Source: Guillardia theta CCMP2712 (Eukaryota; Cryptophyceae; Pyrenomonadales; Geminigeraceae). Taken from it: a stretch of 32,138 nt of DNA. The number at the start of each line of letters is the position of its first letter. The stretch's first letter is position 1. Under the pieces are notes generated by a model. The model searched no databases, had not been told where the DNA came from, and saw nothing but the letters and a program-made list of their open reading frames with translations. The position numbers were made by a program, and so were the translations under genes. Below, one piece after another: positions 10,148 to 18,911 of this stretch. The stretch covers positions 63,712-95,849 of the forward strand of contig NW_005434519.1 in the NCBI RefSeq assembly GCF_000315625.1. The letters are read 5' to 3'.

Positions 10148-12239
10148 TTAGAGTGGGCTATCTAGCAATTTGTCAACCCAAGAAGTGTCTTCCTGCTTAA
10201 CCCACTCAGGGGTGCTGGCCTGTGCACGTGGATTTGAGGAGGCCATTGGATTTTCTATTGCTGAGCCATTAGGGATTGGGATGTGTACATGAAGGGCACT
10301 AGCACCTTGGTTAGCGTTTGCATTGTTTATCCGTGACGCATTGTATCCCGCCAATCCTATCATCTGCCGACGTGATGACGGGGCCTGCCCTGCATTCTGC
10401 GACGGGCTCTGTCCAACAAACGTTCTGCCTCCGTTTTGAGGTGTTCTCTCATTTTGCATGCGATATTGCCCTGTATTCCTCCCAGCTGACCGTGTTGAAG
10501 AATTGGGATTTTGCTCATTAACAATTCCAGAGCCCTGCGGTTTCAACGGTTGAGCTGGAATTCCTAAACAGGAAGAAAGTTAGAGGAGGAAGACACAATC
10601 AAGGATAATCACCCATCGGACTCGGCATAAAATGCTGTTGTGGAGAAGTCATGGGATTCATGTTGTTGCCTGACCAAGTTTGTTGCTGTGGTTGGAATTG
10701 ATTTGCCGTTCGCGTCTCATTCATTCGCCCACGACCAGTACCTACATTTCTGTTGTTCTGACCGGATAGCGAGAACGGGGGACTTTCGTCTGGGAGCGGC
10801 ACTGGCATTTGCGATTGTGATCCAGAAGGAGGGCTGGATAGGATATTATTTCTCCTAGAGGGCGAGCCATGCACGTTAGGAGTCCCCCGTCCTTGAGCAG
10901 GAACCTTCTTTGATCCTGGCATCATTCCCATTGGGCTATTCTGGTTTTGTGGATGCCACATCCCTCCTGGGGACGCGAGTGGCCCCAATTTCATAGCGAG
11001 TTGCTGCATTGATCCCGGTTGGGGAGAACGAAGTTCTTCAATATCGTGTGCAAAAAAGCACATTCTACGTTGGCAGTTTCTTCCATATGCACAAAGATTT
11101 GTTCGGAAAGCATCAGGATGCAATCCTGCTTCCCAAGGGCCATGGGCCATCTGGCATCGGTCCGACCTTGGACAAGATTTTGTGGATTTGAAATCTGGAC
11201 ACGGCTGAGCTGTGTGCTGTGACCTGTAAACATAATAAAGATTATGCTGTACCATTCACAAATCTTAGAACATACGGGTGTCTTCTGCGGGCAGTTTCTC
11301 CTTCATGGGCATATGGACACTCTTTCCAGTCATGTACAAACTGTTTGCTACAATGCACCACCTACAAGAAGAAGTAAGCCATCCCAATCCCAAGTTGGCA
11401 ATGGCATACGATGATTACATACACATCAAAGAAACATCGAAACATTCTCCAACACCAGCAACCCTTCCCAAATCAGGGCAACGATTAAGCGTAAAACGAG
11501 CTTAACAATCAAATTTGTATAAGTTACGAATCGGATCTTACCTTAAACACATACATAGCAAACAAATCTTCATCGGTTTCTTCTGTCCGTCCGCCTTCTA
11601 AGCTTTGCTTAGAGACAGCGGATGCATCGGAACTCGCCAGTTGTTGAACCATTTCATTGGTGCGCATACGAATTTCGGAGGCAGCTGCCCTTACTTCATC
11701 AATAGACGCATTACCTCCTGGCATGAACTTAGAAATACTTCCATTTTGTGGGTACTGCATGTTTCTGTCATTCTTGTTGCCTTCCTTAGCTTGTGTATAG
11801 TATTCAGGATCGTTAGCTACCATTGGATTCCAAAATCCACCTTCATTATTCATTTCAGAATTCTTCGGTTGTGAGTGCGCAGTGAAAGTATTCGACATCA
11901 TCAAGTTCCTCATCGATTCGTTGAGGTCATCTGGCTGAGTATTGAGACCGTTCATATTCAAGTGTGAAGACTGATTCTCGATTTCACTCGTCTGAGAAGG
12001 CATGTTTTCATAAAGCTCCTGCGCCCTCGGATCGCTTTCCGGATCACCCTCTATCGCATGTGACATTTCTGCAGTTTTAACAGAATCTGAGAATATTCAC
12101 GAACAGCTTGTGCAGTCTGTGAATTCACAAACAGAAAAGCAAGTCAGTCTGGGAATTGGCTTCAAGTTAAAGACATACCATTCAAATATAGATGGCTTTC
12201 AGTCATGCCAAACTCTGACAACAACTCTGCGTAGCTCAT
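10148..12239 (-). CDS. Plant-type tandem CCCH zinc-finger protein (TZF-like)
   Basis: Minus-strand exons: 12239-12179, 12068-11542, 11361-11276, 11223-10613, 10563-10148; 566 residues, all junctions GT-AG and in phase. After a Ser/Asn/Gln-rich N-terminal half come three Cys-His fingers: C200-x5-H-x4-C-x3-H215 ([16 protein letters not shown]), C233-x8-C-x5-C-x3-H252, and C269-x5-C-x4-C-x3-H284 (CFFAH). The first uses the CHCH spacing seen in plant arginine-rich TZF proteins, and ARRRHP and LHP..FRT between fingers are also typical. The rest is low complexity (Pro, Gln, Asn, Ser) and ends in [13 protein letters not shown], resembling the WVxxLVK motif at the end of plant TZFs. Such proteins bind AU-rich mRNA and work in RNA granules and stress responses; this role is inferred. 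An alternative start is ATG 12066 if the first exon is wrong. Confidence 0.92.
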
Positions 12240-12960
12240 CAGTATCCCATGGTGATATTTCCCGATGTCATTATAAATCCCAAATTTAGAGTTCCAAATC
12301 AACATGGAGTCCAAAAACCAAAAAAATACATGAAAAATAATGAGCTGCCTAATCCACGACGACTGATGAACTATTTGATACGATCAACAGCTTGGTTTGA
12401 AATGCTGCGGTCATGCATGAATGCAATGACATAACATGAGGCCGCATGCAATCGAGAAACAAACATGAGTTGTTACTAGATTAGAGGTCAGTGCAAAAAG
12501 ACATGCCAATATAAGAAAAGACATCAACCTAGGGTACATGATAGGCTGCCGCTACTCCGCTTCACGTACAATGACAACAGTTCCTATGCATCACATCGGT
12601 TCAAGGCCCCCCTGCATATCGCATGCTACAGAATTTCGTTACTGCATCGATTAAGAATGGACGAAAACAAAAACATCGGTCAAGACGACCCTGCAGCGAC
12701 ATCTTCCATAGCTACACCCCTACAACGGTCACAGTTTCCTGTCCATTCAAATCGCTGATCAAAGATGCTCGATCGAGCCAGATGCATCTCATTTAAGCTC
12801 CTCGAGTATGACTGCATTGACATGTCAACATAACTACGACCATTGAAGCAGAGGAAGAAGAGCAGCTGGAGCAACAAGGCCTCCGCCGCATCCATTCCGC
12901 ATGTTTGCTCTGTTGCGCGCGAGCTCCCGCCTATACTTTTAAACGGCTAGTTTTAGTGGT
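12240..12960. other. Intergenic region upstream of the zinc-finger gene
   Basis: Presumed promoter and 5' leader of the minus-strand zinc-finger gene. A 71-codon minus frame from ATG 12895 to 12680 (hydrophobic N-terminus MDAAEALLLQLLFFL) follows a short AT-rich box (ttttaaac near 12940) and could be a small gene or an upstream exon, but nothing links it to a family. Confidence 0.35.
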
Positions 12961-13346
12961 GTACCACAAATTCGAAAACTTATTTCATCTCGGTCCCACA
13001 GTACTGATTTTCGTACCTATATTTGTAACAGATCTCATATAACAGGTAGTTTTATATATATTGACACATTTTTAAAAAAATAAATTTGGTACTTCTTGTA
13101 CCAGAACAAACATCGAGGTACAAGCTTCTGCCCTCTCACCGTAGAACTTTGCGCCACTCTCAAGAATCATAAAATTTAATAAATTGCCATGTTACTAACA
13201 CACAAATGAGTAGCTACAAATTTCAGTACCTTCTCATAAATGTGGTACTGAGATCAATATTATAACGTTATATTGTACATTTATTTGTATTACAAACCAC
13301 ATGGTGCAGTTTTAAATTGTACCATAGTCCCCTCTGTGTACAGTAC
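12961..13346. repeat. AT-rich block with over-represented GTAC
   Basis: Twelve GTAC tetramers occur in 386 bp (at 12961, 13001, 13013, 13089, 13098, 13118, 13226, 13244, 13274, 13319, 13338, 13343), where one or two are expected. Many sit in ggtacc/ggtact/tgtacc contexts as loose inverted copies. No coding frame. It may be a decayed repeat. Confidence 0.6.
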
Positions 13347-13387
13347 TTTCGCTACCCCTGTCCGCCTTCCTACCTCCCCCTATATAA

Positions 13388-13442
13388 TGGTCCTAGGATT
13401 CTAGGAGTGTGATAGATCAATCCTAGGACTCTCCTAGGCCTC
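13388..13442. repeat. CCTAGG inverted-repeat cluster
   Basis: Three CCTAGG hexamers (tcctagga, tcctagga, tcctaggc) plus a ttctagga lie within 55 bp and form nested short inverted repeats. They sit between the GTAC-rich block and a short GC-rich patch (13628-13660). Confidence 0.6.
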
Positions 13443-13619
13443 GCAGGAGTGGTACGCCCCTGATCGCATCCGAATTCCAGAAAGGATTGACTAAAGAACC
13501 TAGTAATCATTTGACTACAAACAAGTTTTATTCACTACAGAGTTACAATGTTGACTATGAGAGTGCAAGAGTGAAAATATATTGACTATGGGACCTGCCA
13601 TCCATGACTTCCAAATCGG

Positions 13620-13665
13620 GACACTACTGTCCGGAGCCCGCGGCCGGGCCGGGCCCGGCGAACTC
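13620..13665. repeat. Short GC-rich patch like the two large islands
   Basis: A run of gcccgcggccgggccgggcc-type words of about 40 bp in otherwise AT-balanced DNA. It uses the same GGCC/CCGG vocabulary as islands 1 and 2 and may be a fragment of the same family. A minus-strand hydrophobic frame (13862-13674) overlaps it but is not otherwise supported. Confidence 0.5.
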
Positions 13666-14056
13666 TGAGACACTCACCAACCATCGGGGCGGGGGGCGCA
13701 TGTGAAGAGCATGGCTGGGTGAAGCGGGCGGAAGAGGAGGATGAAGAGGAGTGCAAGAAGCATGTTGAAGACAACATGGCTGATGTTGGCTACGATCTCA
13801 ATGATAACATCCATCAGAGATGACGTGCCTGGTCGCTCCAGCTGCTCTCTCTTGCTGGACACTAGTCCGTGGTGGAAACATGGTGCAGGAATCGATGGAC
13901 AGGTCAGTTAGATTCCTTCTCTTGTATGTACAAGTACACGCTGATCTGTTGCAACCACTGCAATAGATATTCAAGATCGTTCCTCCAGGCATTTGTATCC
14001 GAGCTGCGAAATCCGGACACCACCTATCATCTCGTCTCCGGGGAGGGGACAGTGGG

Positions 14057-14341
14057 ATGTTTGGAGCTTCTATGAACGCCATGATGGACGAAGAAGAGTC
14101 TGATGAACATGAAGAGGAATCTGAGGAACTGAGCTCCTCTGAACTTTATCATGACCATTGTCTCGTGAGGGCGAAAGATGAAGTCACACTGGAGTATGCA
14201 AACGTTTTACTGCGTAAGATCTGCCTGCCCCCGAAGGATTTTCAGTCAAAGCAAGACTTGCATTCTCTGACGAACATCCTTTACTATCTACTTTCATTGG
14301 CGAGCCAAATCAATCGGTACGGCGTCTTGAACGATCCATGA
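14057..14341 (+). CDS. Hypothetical acidic protein, gene model incomplete
   Basis: An ATG-started frame of 94 residues opens with an acidic Asp/Glu/Ser run (DEEESDEHEEESEE) and continues as a plausible helical sequence (LEYANVLLRKICLPPKDF, SLTNILYYLLSLASQIN). I do not recognise it. The frame is open upstream to about 13967 without an ATG, and a second frame (ATG 14338 to TAA 14496, 52 codons) overlaps its stop by 4 bases. An intron of about 50 nt starting at gtacgg (14318) could join the two, so the true product is probably longer. Codon composition resembles the neighbouring genes. It could also be a chance frame. Confidence 0.4.
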   Translation: MFGASMNAMMDEEESDEHEEESEELSSSELYHDHCLVRAKDEVTLEYANVLLRKICLPPKDFQSKQDLHSLTNILYYLLSLASQINRYGVLNDP

Positions 14342-14499
14342 GTCGTTTGAATCCGATGACAGCAAGTCCAAGTCCGTTCCCATCAACATTGAAGAGAGAG
14401 GTGGGCTTGAAGCACTCAGATCTTTCGGTTTCTGATAAGCTGAATGGAAGAGTTCTATTCCAAGTGTCAATCTCTGAGAACGAGCTTCGAATCTAAGAA

Positions 14500-15105
14500 T
14501 GGAACTCGGTTTGAAGGTCCCGTCAACATCCCCATTGCTTCCTGGAGCGCCAACTGACTGTGGTCACAGAAAACTCAATTCTGCTGTTCCAATCTCAACA
14601 TTCCAAGGCTGGGATCCCTAAGGAGTCGAATGTATTAACATCGCAGAACAGCACGCGCAAACCTCTTACAACTCAACTCACGGTCTGATGCAACTTGATT
14701 TGCGACCAACACCCCTGACGGGATGTGCAGGCAGCTCAGATAGACCGAGCCAGGAGGAAACTCTTGATAGATGCATTTGAAGATCCACAGTACCACCTTT
14801 TTTCTCGTTGATTGATTACTTACACAGATGTCGTACCAGGCACAAGCAGAACGACACAACCATGGAACAACACAACACCCTGCTCGATCAAATATCAGTA
14901 TCATTGAACAAATTTAAGATGAGCGCCAAGTCAAATTTGGATGACATAATGAGGTGAAATCTCAAGAGTTCTCTCTTTTTCCTGTATCCACATAATATGA
15001 TCAATATATGGCAGATCTTCCGAACTTGTAGACTCGGTAAAGCAGGTAGAAAGATCCAAAAAAACAACTTGCACCCAATTATGTTTGATTGACTATTTCA
15101 AGGGG
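14500..15105. other. Region without a supported gene
   Basis: Short frames on both strands only (for example minus 14904-14635, 89 codons). No chain of exons, repeats or RNA structures could be supported. The DNA just before 15106 is AT-rich and may hold the promoter or leader of the microprotein gene. Confidence 0.4.
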
Positions 15106-15363
15106 ATGGCAGGGTATGCTCCATATTTGAACAATGTTCGGAGGGAGGTGTGACCTTGTGTGCTCACAATTTCCTGGGTGACTCTGTTTTAGGTCGAAGA
15201 AAGCTTGAAGGAACTAAGGCAGAGAGATCGAGCTCTTTTCTTCGTCAATGTACAAAATACAACCTTCGCGATACTTGAAATCGACTCATTGCTGTTTTTG
15301 TAGACTTTTGGTCTTGCCGGTATGCTCTTCCTGCTATACTCGATCATGAAGTGGAAGGGCTAA
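15106..15363 (+). CDS. 52-residue single-pass membrane microprotein
   Basis: Three exons, 15106-15147, 15193-15249 and 15304-15363 (TAA), each joined in phase 0 across 45- and 54-nt GT-AG introns. Each piece alone is too short to be noticed. The product begins MAGYAPYLNNVRRE, has a charged helix (VEESLKELRQRDRA), then one hydrophobic span (TFGLAGMLFLLYSIM) and a basic end (KWKG). An N-terminal amphipathic stretch, one span and a basic tail are common in small mitochondrial inner-membrane or ER subunits, but I recognise no family. The gene converges on the heat shock factor gene 245 bp downstream. Support comes from three consistent splice pairs and a coherent topology; there is no homology evidence. 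Confidence 0.68.
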
Positions 15364-15608
15364 AGATGCAGTGACAGTCAAGAGGGATGTTATTTAATGA
15401 TATCAGCAAGCATACGTTGAATAGACTTGGAAAAGAAGTATCACTCCTGTATGACGATGATTTCAAGAGGGACACGAAGGTATACACAATGGTTCTGCAC
15501 CCACAGAAGAGGCTGATCCCACAGCGTCGATGTTGCAACCTGCACTGTGCTGCAGGTAAACAATAGCACCTAGTTTGACTGTGGGCTCGATTGAGATCAG
15601 TTGCTTAT

Positions 15609-16716
15609 TTACAGTTCTGTGTGACTCTGTAGACTATTGCTTTCGGTTTCAATGATCCGAGATATGGACGACTGTTCCGCAAGTATGTCGAGAGGAACCA
15701 AAAGCTCCTCATGAAGGTTTGAATCTGCAAGGAGAGTGATGGAGCTGGGCTCGTCGTTTGATGTTTGACCATTCTCGACCTGCAGTCCAAGTTACTGGCA
15801 ACAACTGGAGTGTGCAGAAGTATAAAAGAGACCATGAGGCGAGGTCTTTTGGCCTGATTCTCTGTGTTTTCAAGCGCTGGCTGCCTTCCATCGCTTTCGT
15901 TCTCAGGAGGTTTCGGTCCAATGCCGATAGACTGGCAAGCTCGCATCAGGATCATCGTCATCTGAGCCAAACGATTCTCGAGATTCTGTAGCAACAAGTG
16001 ACGGCATGAAGGCAAAGAGAATGAACGACCTCTTGCCGCCGCTTGCTTTCAAGCATCTCTGCAACTATCATCTGCTTCTCGCTCTCCTTTTGCTGAATCG
16101 CAGCTTCCATTTGTCGATGCCGAGCTCTGCACCACTTTCAACGAACCACGTCAACGTGTGCAAATGCTCATGCACCTCAACTCTTGTACGTACACAGACA
16201 TCTGCTCGATTTCGGCACGTGCAACCTGTAACTCTCGATCGTTTCCAGAAGGGATCTTACGCCTGATATCCTTGAAAAGATGCTCATTCCCTCTCCTGCA
16301 CCAAGAGGCATCAGAGGCAGCAGGGAAAGTATCATTCACTGCACTTGAAGATTGGATGTGAGAATTCACAGGCTCCATTGTCGAGCGATGCTTTGTGGAA
16401 TCCGTACAAGTTCAGTTGACGGACAAAGGACGTGAAATTGCTGTGTTTGAAATACCTGTAGTTGGTGTGAATCAGGGCACAAATCACATAAGAAAACCAA
16501 TCACCGGGATAGAACTTTAGTTGAGAACGAGGACGCGTCAAAGACTACGATCTTCTCTCCACATGGCGACCACGATATGTATGGAGAGACCGTTGTGTCC
16601 TTGAGCATGTAATCAAGCTTTGCGATGAAAGAAGGAGAACCCTGCTTCTCCTCATCAAAGATCTCTGCTTGTAACAGCGGTGAAGATGCTTGGCTGAGTC
16701 TATCTGATGTACTCAT
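15609..16716 (-). CDS. Heat shock transcription factor (HSF)
   Basis: Minus-strand exons: 16716-16505, 16455-16345, 16295-16176, 16126-16030, 15985-15833, 15779-15609; 287 residues, introns 44-53 nt. Residues about 29-121 are the HSF DNA-binding domain: SFIAKLDYMLKD, ISWSPCGEKIVVFD, FSTKVLSRYFKHSNFTSFVR, QLNLYGFHK, FSHPIFKRGNEHLFKDIRRK. The recognition helix (NFTSFVRQLNLYGF) is intact. Residues about 125-200 form a heptad coiled coil (HR-A/B type) for trimerisation. The C-terminal exon is acidic and hydrophobic (EELLVPLDILAEQ), like an activation region. HSFs bind inverted nGAAn repeats and switch on chaperone genes in the nucleus. The first ATG in frame (16716) leaves a 28-residue leader; the frame is closed by a stop further upstream. 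Confidence 0.94.
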
Positions 16717-17430
16717 CCTTGGCAGCTTGGCGGTGAGCCCACAATATGGCGAGCTTTGCACGGCTGACACTTCCTGAGGGCCCTTCAACGACTTGGAATG
16801 CTCTCAGTCCTCTGGGCTAGATCATGTTGATATCTGCGCAGTACAAGTGAGATGCCTTTACAACACAAATATCACCCAGTTGAAACAATAGAAGCTGTAG
16901 AGTCATTGTGCGAAGTATCATCCCCCCTCCATCCAAGTGTCATGAAACGGACCAAGGTAAATCACGTCTGTGTTGAGCTATGAACTATTGCTGACCTTTC
17001 ATTCCTCATATCAAGCTCAGAGTCTCTTAGATGCTTATCTGTTAGAGGTCAAGGATACTTCGAATCCCTGAGATTAAGCTATGAAACGAGATCAGACCCT
17101 TCATGTAGCTGCCTAGAAGCTTCACATTTTAGCTTGAGTTCAGCATATATCATGCTCAATCTCATCATTTTCTCGTGCTTTCGACATCAATATCATATTA
17201 ATCGTTAATTTCATGTGTTTTTGTTCATTCTCTCTCTCTTCTTTTCCTCTTCATGCACCCTCCACTTGCTCCGTCGACGCCATAGAATTCTCTGGACCTT
17301 CCACTTCGCCTTCAAAAATTTACTCAATCTATGTACCCTACCTGTCAATGAGCAGCCGTAAATACCACCCCTACCTTCCATTCACTCTAGCAGGAGGGCT
17401 CAGACATACCTACCGGCAGCCCTGGGATAG
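16717..17430. other. Intergenic region upstream of the HSF gene
   Basis: No coding frame supported. It should contain the HSF promoter. I looked for a clear array of nGAAn units and did not find one. A run of CTCTCT lies near 17230-17250. Confidence 0.4.
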
Positions 17431-17449
17431 ACAGGGGTAGGGTTATGGC

Positions 17450-18140
17450 CCAACTGGCCCTAGCCGGGCCGCCGGCGCCGGGAAGCAAACTTCACTGAGT
17501 CAGTTGCCCGGGGGGCCTGGGCGGCCGCGCCAACTAGTAGGAGGCCCGGCCCGGCCCGGTCCGCCGGGGGGCGATACCGGCGATAATCAGACGGTCCGAC
17601 AGCGATGCCGCGCGGCACTCAGCCTGGCAGCCCGCCGCTGAGGCCGCCGAGCCTCGGAGTCCGAGTTACCCGAATTGCCGGGCCAGTGACGGTACGGCGG
17701 GGCGGCGGTGCGGCGCTCGCCCGCCGGCCCGGGCCCGCCGGCCCGGCGGCGGGCCGGGCCGCCGACGGTCCGAGTCACCCGGTTGTGAAGCATGGGACCT
17801 TGCACGGCACGGTCGCGGGCCGCGCCGGGCCCGTCCCGCGCCGCAGGCCGTTACCGGCGTTGAAGGCCCTTGGGTACCGTACTAGTACCCGGCAGACTGA
17901 CCGTCTCAGTGAGAGTCTCGGGCCGTACACTGCCACCGAACGGTGGCACCGTCACGGTACGGTCACGGCGGCCCGGCCCATCGATGATCCCGGAGTCCCG
18001 GCTGAGTCGACTAGTACTGTACCCGGTACCGTGGCACGGTCACGGTGAGTGCCCGGTGACCGTGTGTTTCGGATCTGAGGGCGGCCCAGTGCGGCGCCGG
18101 CCCGGCGGCGCCGGGCCGCCGCGGGCCCGAAAAGAGATGG
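17450..18140. repeat. GC-rich palindrome-rich island 2
   Basis: About 690 bp of extreme GC content made largely of GGCC, CCGG, GTCAC, GTAC and CTAG words. Examples are an inverted repeat gggtac/gtaccc at 17872-17890 and repeated cggtcacgg near 17950-18050. An 11-mer, ggg-tagggtta, occurs on both sides (17435-17445 and 18455-18465). Open frames on both strands overlap one another and show no domain; long frames are expected in such composition. Related in word content to island 1. Function unknown. Confidence 0.7.
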
Positions 18141-18911
18141 CTAGAAATAGCCTCCTTTTTAGAAATAGACTTTATTTTTGCTATTTTCTGGCCGGTTGAG
18201 GGCATACATTACCCCCACCCCCACTATCACTGACTTTCACCCTCTATTTCCCCTTTAGTCCTCCCTGTTTCCAGTGCGCCCCACCGGTACAACCTGTCCA
18301 CACCACCAAGTTGACTGCTACGCACCGACACATGAACGCACCCCTCATCATTACTCAGTGAACTCGGGAAATATCGGGGTGGGTGCATCTCAAATAGCTG
18401 GTGTCGGGGGTAGTAGATCTGAGGGTAGTCATCAATCTAACACTCTATGGAAGAGGGTAGGGTTACAAAACAGGGGTCCTTTCATTGCAGAAATGCTGGT
18501 TAAATATATGGTAGGGTGGGGTGTAATGCAACGTGGGACCCCCACAAACGTACATTTTAAAAAATTATTCCCCATATTCATATTGACTATGATGCTTACA
18601 CTTCTTTAATAATCACTATGAACCTATATAGTCAAAAACCACCAAAATGGTGGACGGGTGGTGGGTGGTAAGGGGTGCTATCACCACAACTTGCCCTCCA
18701 CCCCACCCTGCTCGTGTTTTACACCCACCACCCACCCTCTCAGATTCACCACCATTAAACTTCATGCACCATCCACTGTTCCTTTGAGTACCCCGGTATT
18801 TGAGGCAATTTACCCGGTGTCATCATACGAGGGGTGCCCATCTACCCCTCGAATATATACCCCCACCTCCTCCACCAGTACCCACCCCACTGGATCGCTC
18901 GTGCTGCAGAC
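18141..18911. promoter_or_regulatory. Upstream region of leuA with G-rich/C-rich inverted repeats
   Basis: No gene supported. The segment has a 15-nt hairpin (ccacca-aaa-tggtgg, 18639-18653) and a 12-nt inverted repeat between 18656-18667 (gggtggtgggtg) and 18722-18733. C-rich runs at 18200-18260 and 18690-18735 could form G-quadruplexes on the minus strand. The last 150 bp should hold the leuA promoter; a tatata at 18855-18860 lies about 55 bp before the ATG. Confidence 0.4.

Noticed and set aside
13674-13862. Hydrophobic 62-codon minus frame
   Set aside because: It has a possible membrane span but overlaps a GC patch, and its upstream frame meets a stop with no clear acceptor.
13965-14060. 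Ubiquitin-like tail (RLRGG) before the acidic frame
   Set aside because: Only five residues match, and the upstream frame has no ATG or ubiquitin fold sequence.
17605-18199. 147- and 109-codon frames in GC island 2
   Set aside because: Same composition effect as island 1, and the frames overlap each other in different phases.
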